Source of the DNA: Flavobacterium pectinovorum
Lineage (GTDB): Bacteria; Bacteroidota; Bacteroidia; Flavobacteriales; Flavobacteriaceae
Assembly (NCBI RefSeq): GCF_022802975.1
Contig: NZ_JAFEVZ010000005.1
Span: 291,445-355,444 of the forward strand
Direction of reading: 5' to 3'
Length of the DNA stretch: 64,000 nucleotides
Shown here: positions 28,054 through 40,100 of the stretch, piece by piece
Layout of the letters: each line of letters begins with the position of its first letter
Position numbering within the stretch: position 1 is the first letter of the stretch
Program-made: the position numbers and the translations under genes
The notes under the pieces: generated by a model
What the model was told of the DNA's origin: nothing
The model's database searches: none
What the model saw: the letters and a program-made list of their open reading frames with translations, nothing else

Positions 28054-28069
28054 CACCGAAGTTTCGGTG
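28054..28069. promoter_or_regulatory. Palindrome at the bamD transcription start
   Basis: CACCGAA, two bases, TTCGGTG is a perfect 7-bp inverted repeat directly downstream of the -7 box. It could be an operator or a 5' hairpin in the leader; the sequence alone cannot decide. Confidence 0.4.
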
Positions 28070-28070
28070 G

Positions 28071-28100
28071 CAAATTTAGTTATTAATTTAGCTACTACAA
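28071..28100 (-). promoter_or_regulatory. Promoter of the bamD operon
   Basis: Minus-strand TTG (28098-28100), a 19-base spacer and TAAATTTG (28071-28078) match the consensus fully. A palindrome (28054-28069) lies across the expected transcription start. Confidence 0.65.
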
Positions 28101-28138
28101 AATATTTTTTAGTATAATAAAACACAGGTATTTTTATT

Positions 28139-29020
28139 CTATTTTAATGCTGTTTTCACAAATTTATCCAAACGTTCTGCAAGTGACTCATCAACTGAAA
28201 CTAATGGCAAGCGGACTGTGTTATCTGCAATTCCAAGTGACTGAAACACATGTTTGATTCCGGCAGGATTACCCTGTTCAAAAATCATATCAATACAATC
28301 TGATAAAAAATATTGTGTTTTGAAAGCTTCATTTACTTTTCTGTTCAACCCTAATCTTATCATTTCTGAAAATTCCTTTGGAAAACCTTGCCCAATAACA
28401 GAGATTACTCCTGCTCCACCAGCCAAAACTATCGGCAAAGCAATCATATCATCTCCTGAAATTACCAGAAAATCTTTTGGTGCATTCTTAATCAATTGCA
28501 AAGCCTGAGCCATATCCCCTGCTGCTTCTTTTATTGCTACTACATTTTCAAATTCATTTGCCAAACGAATAACCGTTGAAGGCAGCATATTACTTGAAGT
28601 TCTGCCCGGAACATTGTACAAAATTACCGGAACTGGAGAAGCTTCTGCAATGGCTTTAAAATGTTGATAAATTCCTTCTTGTGTTGGTTTATTATAATAA
28701 GGCGAGACAGAAAGAATAGCTTCAAATGCCGAAAAATCTCTGGTTTTTAATTCTTCTACAACCTGCATAGTATTATTACCTCCAACTCCAAGAACCAAAG
28801 GCAATCTTCCGTTATTAACTTCAGCAACTGTAGTAATAACTAATTCTTTTTCGGCTTGTGTTAAAGTCGCATTTTCTGCGGTTGTTCCCATAACAACAAG
28901 ATACTCAACTCCTCCATCAATCGAAAAATTAACAATTCGGTGTAAAGCTTCGATATCAATTGAAAAATCTTTTTTAAACGGAGTAACAAGGGCAACACCT
29001 GTTCCTATTAATGATTGCAT
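28139..29020 (-). CDS. dapA: 4-hydroxy-tetrahydrodipicolinate synthase
   Basis: Condenses pyruvate and aspartate semialdehyde, the first committed step toward diaminopimelate and lysine. The 293-residue TIM barrel has the Schiff-base lysine Lys164 ([10 protein letters not shown]), the catalytic tyrosine Tyr135 ([12 protein letters not shown]) and the substrate loop GTTAENATL. The position after GTT that is often Gly-Glu reads Ala-Glu, a common variant. It lies 16 bases after the frameshifted DUF6913 gene and 135 bases before the bamD start, which has its own promoter. Confidence 0.96.
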   Translation of the reverse strand: MQSLIGTGVALVTPFKKDFSIDIEALHRIVNFSIDGGVEYLVVMGTTAENATLTQAEKELVITTVAEVNNGRLPLVLGVGGNNTMQVVEELKTRDFSAFEAILSVSPYYNKPTQEGIYQHFKAIAEASPVPVILYNVPGRTSSNMLPSTVIRLANEFENVVAIKEAAGDMAQALQLIKNAPKDFLVISGDDMIALPIVLAGGAGVISVIGQGFPKEFSEMIRLGLNRKVNEAFKTQYFLSDCIDMIFEQGNPAGIKHVFQSLGIADNTVRLPLVSVDESLAERLDKFVKTALK

Positions 29021-29036
29021 ATTCTAAATTATATTT

Positions 29037-29550
29037 TTATTTTATACTTCTTAAATACTTAAACAATTCGAAAACGAAAAGTTTATAATCTACTAAAGCT
29101 GTATTTATCATCCAACGATTCATATTTTTATCGATTGATGCAAATCCAACCTTAAACTTAGCTTTTGATTGATTCGTAATCAGTTTCAAAATTGGTTTTT
29201 GAACATCATAATAACTAATCAAAAGATCAAATTCTGTTTCAATAAATTCAGTCAAAAAAGGCGTTTTTAACACCCCCGTTCCAATCTACATGTTTTTTTC
29301 CAAAAGTTTGAAACAAGTATTCTTTTTTATCCTTAAATTTATTCCTGTACACAACAATTTTAATTTTTTCAGAAGCAATTCCGTTTGAAACCAGTTCTTT
29401 TATAAGCTCTTTTGAATGCCTGAAATCACTCTCATCTATCAATAAGCCAATTGTTTGTATATTACTGGTAAAGAATTCGTTTTTTACATTAAGTAAATTA
29501 TTTTTTAATGTTTTTTTTATAAAAAAATCCTTCAAATAATTTAAAAACAT
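29037..29550 (-). pseudogene. DUF6913-like gene broken by a one-base frameshift
   Basis: Two overlapping minus-strand pieces (29248-29550 and 29037-29273) make one protein if a single base is removed from the run of five C at 29273-29277 (GGGGG on the coding strand). The joined product is exactly 170 residues. Across the junction it reads VDWNGVLKTPFLTEFIETEF, then FDLLISYYDVQKP, and this continues as one smooth domain. As given, the first piece ends after VDWNGGVKNAFFD. I recall similar DUF6913 proteins of this length in Flavobacterium. Either a real mutation or a homopolymer sequencing error is possible. Function unknown. Confidence 0.75.
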
Positions 29551-29597
29551 ACTACTTTTACCAGATTACAAAATTAATTATTTAAGTCGCATTTAAG

Positions 29598-30377
29598 ATG
29601 GTAAAACTAAAAAAGTATAACGGATTTTTAAAACTTTTTGTTATATTCTTAACACTTTTTTTTGTATTTTCATGCAGCAAGAAAAACTACAATTTAACAA
29701 AGATTGAAGGCAAACAGCTCCCTGTTACTGAAAAAGACAGTCAAACTCCTGAAATTGAAAATTTTATCAAACCCTTTCGCGATCATATTAATAAAGACTT
29801 AGACAGCATATTGGCTTATTGCCCGGAAACTCTCGACAAAAGTACCGGAAAATGGCAAACTAATATTGGGAATTTAATGGCTGATGTTTGTCTGCAAAAA
29901 GGAAATCAGGTTTTTAAAATGCGTGAAAAAAAAGACATCAATTTATGCTTCTTAAATCATGGTGGAATCAGAGCTATTTTACCTAAAGGAAATGTAACGA
30001 CAAGAACCGCTTTTGAAATTATGCCTTTTGAAAATAATTTGGTAGTACTGGCTTTAAAAGGAGATCAGATTCTTGAAATGACTGCGTATATAATAAAAGA
30101 AAAGAAACCTCATCCTTTGTCAGGAATGAGTTTTACAATTGCAAAAGACAATACCGCTAAAAATATTCTTATTGAAGGAAAAACCCTTGATATCAATAAA
30201 ACATACTATGTTGCTACAAATGATTATCTGGCAAATGGTGGTGACAACATGAACTTTTTCTTAAAAGCTATTCAGAAATATGATTTGAATTATAAACTTC
30301 GAAATGTACTGATCGATTATTTTAAAGAAGTGGATACGATTCCGATTCCAAAAGATATCCGAATCACAGAAGAATAA
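29598..30377 (+). CDS. Lipoprotein with 5'-nucleotidase C-terminal domain
   Basis: A 259-residue lipoprotein (hydrophobic segment ending in FVFSCSKK). Its body is the 5'-nucleotidase C-terminal substrate-binding domain: GKWQTNIGNLMADVC, LNHGGIRAILPKGNVT, FEIMPFENNLVVL and the late YYVATNDYLANGGDNMNFF. It lacks the metal-binding phosphoesterase domain. That domain is supplied by the next gene 53 bases downstream, so the two proteins probably form one nucleotidase in the periplasm. Alone it would have no catalytic metal site. Confidence 0.9.
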   Translation: MVKLKKYNGFLKLFVIFLTLFFVFSCSKKNYNLTKIEGKQLPVTEKDSQTPEIENFIKPFRDHINKDLDSILAYCPETLDKSTGKWQTNIGNLMADVCLQKGNQVFKMREKKDINLCFLNHGGIRAILPKGNVTTRTAFEIMPFENNLVVLALKGDQILEMTAYIIKEKKPHPLSGMSFTIAKDNTAKNILIEGKTLDINKTYYVATNDYLANGGDNMNFFLKAIQKYDLNYKLRNVLIDYFKEVDTIPIPKDIRITEE

Positions 30378-30430
30378 ATCAGACTTGAATCCAAAATAAA
30401 ATACAGGCGTTTTCGCAAATAACATACACC

Positions 30431-31331
30431 ATGAAAAGAAGAGAATTTATCGAAAAAACAGCTGCAAGTACTGCCCTATTAAGTTTAGGTCTATCATTGA
30501 GCAGTTTTGAAACAAACGATATAAAACATCTAACCGTTCTGCATACTAATGATGTGCACAGCCATATAGATCCTTTTCCGGAAGATGATCCCCGCAATCC
30601 TAACAAAGGCGGAGTATCACGTCGTGCTGCACTAATTGAAACTATTCGAAAAGAGAATCCAAATGTACTTTTATTAGATGCAGGTGATATTTTTCAGGGA
30701 ACTCCTTATTTTAATTATTATGGAGGCGAACTCGAATTTAAGTTAATGAGCATGATGAAATATGATGCTTCTACAATTGGAAACCATGATTTTGATAATG
30801 GTGTTGACGGATTGTATGCACAAATGCCACACGCCAGTTTTGAATTTATCTGTTCGAATTATGATTTTAAAAATACAGTCATGAACGGACTTGTGAAACC
30901 CTATAAAATTTTCAATAAAAACGGAATAAAAGTTGGCGTTTTTGGTTTAGGAATAGAGCTTGAAGGACTGGTTGACAAAAAAATGTACAAGGAAACCCTT
31001 TATAATAATCCGGTAGAAATTGCTCAGGACATGACTCAATTACTAAAAAAAGAAGAAAAATGCGATCTTGTAATCTGTCTTTCGCATTTGGGTTATAAAT
31101 ACAAAGATGATACTACAAAAATATGTGATTTGAAATTAGCAGAATTAACTCAGGATATTGATTTAATCATTGGCGGACATACCCACACTTTTTTAGATAA
31201 GCCTACTATTGTAAAAAACAAAGCAGGCGAAAACGTTCTGGTAAATCAGGTAGGATGTTACGGAATAAATTTAGGTCGAATCGATTTTTATTTCGACAAA
31301 AATAAATCACATACTAATCAGGCTAAATCAA

Positions 31332-31342
<11 letters not shown>
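30431..31342 (+). CDS. 5'-nucleotidase/metallophosphoesterase, catalytic half
   Basis: A 303-residue calcineurin-like phosphoesterase. The metal ligands are visible in order: LHTNDVHSHIDP, LLDAGDIFQGTPYF, TIGNHDFDNG, CLSHLGYKYK and IIGGHTHTF. The N-terminus MKRREFIEKTAASTALLSLG has a twin-arginine pattern, so it may be exported folded through Tat. It has no substrate-binding C-terminal domain; the previous gene encodes that. The natural reading is a split UshA/NT5E-like enzyme that releases phosphate from extracellular nucleotides. No Pho box was recognised. Confidence 0.92.
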
Positions 31343-34014
<2,672 letters not shown>

Positions 34015-34109
34015 TTAAAAATAATGCTGATTATAATGTATAAAAACCGAGTCTCAAAATTAGGATTATTTTTTATTGTAAAATATTAAAACCTAAAAGT
34101 TTTGAAAAA

Positions 34110-34146
34110 TCAAAAATCAAGCTGCAAAAAAATGCAACTTGATTTT
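34110..34146 (-). terminator. Terminator of the adhesin-SprF-OmpA operon
   Basis: A 14-bp stem with one mismatch (AAAATCAAGCTGCA / TGCAACTTGATTTT) and an A/U-rich tail lies 110 bases after the OmpA-family gene. The position suggests it ends the three-gene unit. Confidence 0.7.
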
Positions 34147-34257
34147 CTTCTTGTCCATTATTCTTAAAAAAAGAATTAAACAAAACCAGCTTCCAAACGG
34201 TTTTAAGTTTTACACTTTAAATTTGATAATCAACAATCTACTAAACTAACCAACCTA

Positions 34258-36192
34258 TTATTTCTGAATAATGATAAAATCTGAACGTCTGTTTAAAAGA
34301 TGTTCTTCTTCTGTACATTTTACACCATTTTTACATTTATTTATTAATCGGCTTTCGCCATAACCAATCGCACTTTCGATTCTTGAAGCATCAATATTTT
34401 GCGAAATAATATAATCACGAGTTGATTTTGCCCTGTTATCAGAAAGTTTAAGGTTATAAGAATCTTTTCCTCGGGAGTCTGTATGTGATTCAATTTTAAT
34501 ACGGATGTTAGGGAATTTTTGCATGATAAAAACCACTTTTGACAATTCTTCAATAGCCAAAGGCGTGATATCATATTTATCGTAATCAAAATAAATTGGT
34601 TTTACGTCTACTTTTTCAACACCTTTTTTCTTTACCACCAAATCATCATAATTACTGAGTTCAAAATTAACATCTGGAATCTCGCCACCGTTTTCCTTTG
34701 TAGTCTCTGCAGTTTTTTCGTCACTGGCATAATTTGGCTTTGCCGCAATCATTTTGACTGTTTTACTACATGGGACAGTTAATGCGTATTTGCCTTCAAA
34801 ATTTGTTTTTGTTTCACCCAAAATATCATTAAAAGAATTATATCCCATAATGGTAACATCTGCGAGAGGTAGTTTTGTTTTACGATCTACAGCAATTCCT
34901 GAAATAGTCTGATTACAAACCGGAATGCCTTTTGTAAAAGAATAAATATCGTCATCTCCTTTTCCTCCTTCTCTATTAGAAGACAAATAACCAAAACGGG
35001 CTGTTTTATCAATTATAAAAGCAAAATCATCCTTGTTACTGTTTATTGGAGCTCCAAGATTCTTTGGATCTGAAAAACTTCCATCAGATAAAAATTTGCT
35101 TTCGTAAACATCCAGATCTCCCCATCCGTAATGCCCATCAGAAGAAAAATAAAGTACTCCGTTGCTAAAAAACGGAAAAAGATCGTTACCAATAGTATTA
35201 ATTTTTGGGCCTAAATTTACAGGAGAACTCATGGTACCGTCAGCGGCGATTTTTACATAATACAAATCGGTTTCACCATATCCTCCCGGCATATCTGAGG
35301 CAAAGAAAAGCCATTGCCCGTCTTCACTTAAGGAAGGATGCCCAACAGAATATTCGTCGCTGTTGAAAAATACTTTTTGCGGATTTTCTAACTTATTGTC
35401 GACAATAGCCCCTTTTATAATTTGAAAATTATTGGTTTTTGTTTCGTCTATAACCAATTTATTTTTTTTAACGATGTTAGTCGAATAATAAATTGTTCTT
35501 CCGCTGGTATCAAAAGTGGCAGTTGCTTCGTGGTATTTAGTCATTACGTTTGGCAAAAATACTGTTTCGTTAAATAAACTTCCATCTGCCTGATTTCTTT
35601 CGGAAACATATAAATTAAGGAAAGGCTGATTGTTCCATGTATATAGTTTTTCACTAAATTTTGTTGTGTCTCTTGCCGAAGTAAAAACAATTTTATCCTG
35701 AAAAAATGTTGCTCCAAAGTCAGATTTACTGGTATTGATATCCAGATTTTTTATTTCGTAAAGCGATTTTACTTTAGCAAGACTATCCATTTGATTTTTT
35801 TGAGTCACATATCTGTTGATCTCATTTTTATCACCTTTTTTGTCCAGATATTCTTTTGTAACCCTGTTTGCTTCATCATAATCCATGACAGCTTTCATCG
35901 ATTGAATGTAACGCAGATAATAGATATCAGTCAGATTATTTCCTTGTACTTCATATAACTTTCTGTACCATTTAAGTGCGTTTCTTGAATCGGAAATAAA
36001 ATAATACGAGTCGGCGGCATTTTTGATTGTTTGTGTCGAAGGTTTTTTGATGTTTTGTAAAATTTCTTCGTATGCTTTTGAAGCATCAGTATATGAATAA
36101 TTTTTAAACAACGCATCGGCCTTCTTTAAATTAGTCTGAGCAAAACAAACCGTAAAGCTCAAAACCAGACTTAGGATATATAGTTTTTTCAT
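34258..36192 (-). CDS. PorE-like TPR/PD40/OmpA-family protein
   Basis: A 644-residue periplasmic protein with signal peptide (YILSLVLSFTVCFAQT). Domains in order: TPR-like helices (about 20-110), PD40-type beta-propeller blades (about 180-420, with HPSLSEDGQWLFFASDMPGG and DLDVYESKF), a carboxypeptidase-regulatory-like domain (about 425-515), and an OmpA-like peptidoglycan-binding domain (about 535-644, with IKIESHTDSRGKDSYNLKLS and the NRRSDF end). This is the domain order known for PorE (PG1058) of P. gingivalis. It lies 12 bases after the PorP/SprF gene, so it likely anchors that system to the cell wall. Confidence 0.88.
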   Translation of the reverse strand: MKKLYILSLVLSFTVCFAQTNLKKADALFKNYSYTDASKAYEEILQNIKKPSTQTIKNAADSYYFISDSRNALKWYRKLYEVQGNNLTDIYYLRYIQSMKAVMDYDEANRVTKEYLDKKGDKNEINRYVTQKNQMDSLAKVKSLYEIKNLDINTSKSDFGATFFQDKIVFTSARDTTKFSEKLYTWNNQPFLNLYVSERNQADGSLFNETVFLPNVMTKYHEATATFDTSGRTIYYSTNIVKKNKLVIDETKTNNFQIIKGAIVDNKLENPQKVFFNSDEYSVGHPSLSEDGQWLFFASDMPGGYGETDLYYVKIAADGTMSSPVNLGPKINTIGNDLFPFFSNGVLYFSSDGHYGWGDLDVYESKFLSDGSFSDPKNLGAPINSNKDDFAFIIDKTARFGYLSSNREGGKGDDDIYSFTKGIPVCNQTISGIAVDRKTKLPLADVTIMGYNSFNDILGETKTNFEGKYALTVPCSKTVKMIAAKPNYASDEKTAETTKENGGEIPDVNFELSNYDDLVVKKKGVEKVDVKPIYFDYDKYDITPLAIEELSKVVFIMQKFPNIRIKIESHTDSRGKDSYNLKLSDNRAKSTRDYIISQNIDASRIESAIGYGESRLINKCKNGVKCTEEEHLLNRRSDFIIIQK

Positions 36193-36204
36193 AAGGTTTA
36201 TTTT

Positions 36205-37137
36205 TTAGAAGAATCTTGGTGATTTGATTTTGCTTTGATTTTTGTTAAACTGATATTTCAGGATGATTTCATGCGTACCATCATTGTATTTATTCAATTC
36301 GCTTACTGTATAATCAAAAGCATATCCGAGATAAAAGCTTTTCGATATTTGAAAACCTGCCAGAATGCTTACAGAATCATCTGTACGATAAGCGCCTCCT
36401 ATAACAAATTTTTCATAAAGCATAAAGTTTGCGGAAACATCTGCAGTAAGCGGTGCTCCACTAACTGCTTTTACTAAAAATGCAGGTTTAAATTTTAAAT
36501 TCGGATTCAAATCAAACACATATCCTCCCATTAAATAATAGTGTAAACGATCGTAGTTTATAGATTCCTGAACATCATCATAATAATCATTTTCGATAAA
36601 GCTCGGAATTGAAAAACCTAAATACCATTTATCAGTATAATAATAAACCCCTGCTCCAACGGCTAATTTCATCTGATTGTCAATATTTTGATTTAACAAA
36701 ACATCATTAGGATCGTAGTATCTACCCTTAGTCCAGTCTATATTAAGCATTCGCATACCGGCTTTTAAACCAAAAGCCAATCTTTTTTCATAGCCTAATG
36801 CCAAAGAATATGAAAAATTTCCGTCAAGGTATAATTCGCTTGATGGACCAATTTTATCATTAACAACACTTAATCCTAAACCAACCTTTTCATTTCGAAG
36901 CGGCGTATGAATCGAAAATGATTGTGTTTCCGGTGCACCTGAAATTCCTATCCATTGTGAACGATGTAAAAGTGTCGCTTCTAAAACACCGGTAGACCCG
37001 GCATAAGCCGGATTTACCGCCATAGTATTATACATATATTGTGTGTATTCCGGATCCTGTTGTGCATTTGCACTAAATGTGATGATAGAACATATTAATA
37101 TTAAATACGTTTCTAATGATTTTATATATAGTTTCAT
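36205..37137 (-). CDS. PorP/SprF family outer-membrane protein
   Basis: A 310-residue protein with a signal peptide followed by QQDPEYTQYMYNTMAVNPAY, the start typical of the PorP/SprF family. The rest is alternating beta strands of a small outer-membrane barrel, with HRSQWIGISGAPETQSFSIH and EKVGLGLSVVNDKIGPSSEL. In F. johnsoniae, SprF is needed to secrete SprB, which carries a type B sorting domain; other type B proteins have their own SprF-like partner. Here the gene follows the giant type B adhesin by 47 bases and is its likely dedicated partner. Confidence 0.93.
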   Translation of the reverse strand: MKLYIKSLETYLILICSIITFSANAQQDPEYTQYMYNTMAVNPAYAGSTGVLEATLLHRSQWIGISGAPETQSFSIHTPLRNEKVGLGLSVVNDKIGPSSELYLDGNFSYSLALGYEKRLAFGLKAGMRMLNIDWTKGRYYDPNDVLLNQNIDNQMKLAVGAGVYYYTDKWYLGFSIPSFIENDYYDDVQESINYDRLHYYLMGGYVFDLNPNLKFKPAFLVKAVSGAPLTADVSANFMLYEKFVIGGAYRTDDSVSILAGFQISKSFYLGYAFDYTVSELNKYNDGTHEIILKYQFNKNQSKIKSPRFF

Positions 37138-37184
37138 AACGATACTTATTTAGTTTTAATTAATTAGATGATTAATAACGGTGC

Positions 37185-40100
37185 TTATCTCATTATAGAT
37201 AACCATCCTTTTTTAACTTTTCCGTCTCCAATTTCTATTACATAAAAATAAGTACCGGTTGGCAGCATATCCCCTCTATTTATAACTCCCGATACGTTGG
37301 CCGTTCCATTCCAATCGTTTTGATAACCTCTTTTACTGTAAACCAAAGCTCCATATCTGTTAAAGACTTTTAATTCATTGTTTGGATATGATTCGATACA
37401 ATCGATTCTGAAGAGATCATTTGCCCCGTCATTATTTGGCGTGAACTCATTATAAACCGTTAAACAAATTGGTTCTACCGAAGCTGAAGCCGAATTATTT
37501 GCAGGATTAACATCTAAAGGAGTTGAAATTTCGATAGTGGCTACATTTAGATAATCACCGTTTGGCAAGACAATCACTCTAACTTCAAGTGTTTCACTTT
37601 CTCCGGCATTTAAGGTAGGAATTGTCCAAATCTGAGTCAACGTATCATATACTCCACTTGATGTTGAAGATGAAACTAATTCATATCCGCTTGGAATTAA
37701 TTCACTAACAAGCGTGTTAAGAATAGTTCCCTGCCCTACATTATTTACAGTTATTGTAAAGGTTACCTCATCACCAAAATTAGGAGTTGGATTATTAACT
37801 GTTTTTGTGATTGTAAGATCTGAACAAGTCGCAACAGTCACGTTTAATGTTTTTGTAGTGGTTTCATCACATGTATTGATATACGTTACCGTAACTGTCC
37901 CCGAACCAACATCAGACCATGAAATTGTTGCAGATCCGTCAGCAGTTCCCCCGCCGGAAGTTATTGTTCCGTTTGTAACTGACCATACATAATTTGATTT
38001 TCCGTTTGCTATTGAATACGTTACTCCCTGAAAAACACATGGTGTATCATCACTTGAAGTAATTTGTGCCAATGCATCATTTTCAAAACTAACTGCTATT
38101 GCTAAACGTGTTGCATTTGCACAGCCATTTGTTGTATTACTGATTAATGTTGCGTAATAAGTTGTCGCTGTAAGCGGTGTGTTTAGTGCTAAAGGTGTTC
38201 CGCCTGCAGGAGTACTGAACCAAACTACATTAGGTTCGTTTACCTGAATATTAGCTATGGTTGGTGCTTTTGATAAACAAAACTTTTGCGTTGTACTAGT
38301 TGTAGTAACTACTCCCGGAGTATTTACATTTACCGTAACCATTAATCGTACAGCATTTTCACACCCAATTATACTTGAAATAGCTCCATAATAAAGACCC
38401 GTAGCCAAAGTTGTTGTTGCTGGTAAAGCAGTTCCTCCTATTGGATTACTGTACCAAACTACGTTAGCTTCATTTACCTGAATATTAGCTACTGTTGGTG
38501 TATTTATTGAACAGAAGTCTTGAGTTGCTGAGTTTGTAGTTGGTGTTGCAGTAGGATTATTAATAGTTACAGTCACCTGCAATCTTGTACTGCTTTCGCA
38601 ACCTGTCATTGGGTTCAAAATAGCTCCGTAGTAAATTCCGTTTACCAAAGGTGTTGCTGGGGCAATGGCGGTTGTACTGGTTAATGTACCATACCAAACT
38701 ACATTTGTTTCATTTACCTGAATATTGGCAACTGTTGGCGCTTTAGAAATACAAAAATCTTGTGTATCATCATTAGTTGTCGGTGTTCCCGGATCATTTA
38801 TAGTAACAGTAACCTGTAATCTTACAGCACTTTCACAACCTGTTACAGGGTCTAAAATAGCTCCGTAATAAATACCATTTGTTAAAGCGGTTGTTGGTGC
38901 AATAGCAGTTGTACTGGTTAATGAATTATACCATACAACATTAGTCTCATTTACCTGAATATCTGAAACCTTTGGCGCATTTATTAAACAGAAATCCTGG
39001 GTATCGTCTATAGTAGTAGGTGTTCCCGGATCGTTTATAGTAACAGTAACCTGTAATCTTACTGCGCTTTCACAACCTGTCACAGGGTCTAAAATAGCTC
39101 CGTAATAAATACCATTTGCTAAAGCAGTTGTTGGTGCAATGGCAGTTGTACTGGTTAATGAATTATACCAAACAACATTCGACTGAGTTACCTGAATATT
39201 TGAAACCTTTGGCGCATTTACCAAACAGAAATCCTGTGTATCATCTGTAGTGGTTGGCGTTAACGGATTAGTAACTGTTACCGTAACTTGTAATCTAACA
39301 GCGCTTTCACAACCTGTTACAGGGTCTAAAATAGCTCCGTAATAAATACCATTTGTTAAAGCGGTTGTTGGTGCGATTGCTGTTGTACTGGTTAATGAAT
39401 TATACCAAACTACATTGGACTGATTCACTTGAATATTTGAAACCTTTGGCGCATTTACCAAACAGAAATCCTGAGTATCGTCTGTGGTAGTCGGTGTTCC
39501 AGAATCATTTATAGTAACTGTAACCTGTAAACGAACTGAGCTTTCACAACCTGTTATTGGATCTAAAATAGCTCCGTAGTAAATACCATTTGCTAAAGCG
39601 GTTGTTGGCGCAATAGCAGTTGTACTGGTTAATGAATTATACCAAACAACATTAGTCTCATTTACCTGAATATTTGAAACCTTTGGCGCATTTACCAAAC
39701 AGAAATCCTGAGTATCATCTGTAGTAGTCGGTGTTCCCGGATCATTTATAGTAACAGTAACCTGCAAACGAACTGAGCTTTCACAACCTGTTACAGGATC
39801 TAAAATAGCTCCGTAATAAATACCATTTGCTAAAGCAGTTGTTGGTGCAATGGCAGTTGTACTGGTTAATGAATTATACCAAACAACATTGGACTGAGTT
39901 ACCTGAATATTTGAAACCTTTGGCGCATTTACCAAACAGAAATCCTGTGTATCATCTGTAGTGGTTGGCGTTAACGGATTAGTAACTGTTACCGTAACTT
40001 GTAATCTAACAGCACTCTCACAACCTGTTAAAGGGTCTAAAATAGCTCCGTAATAAATACCATTTGTTAAAGCGGTTGTTGGTGCGATTGCTGTTGTACT

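Noticed and set aside
37714..37992. 92-codon plus-strand frame rich in valine, antisense to the adhesin
   Set aside because: It is the complement of Thr/Asn-rich DUF11 and Ig-like coding sequence, which gives long open antisense frames by composition.
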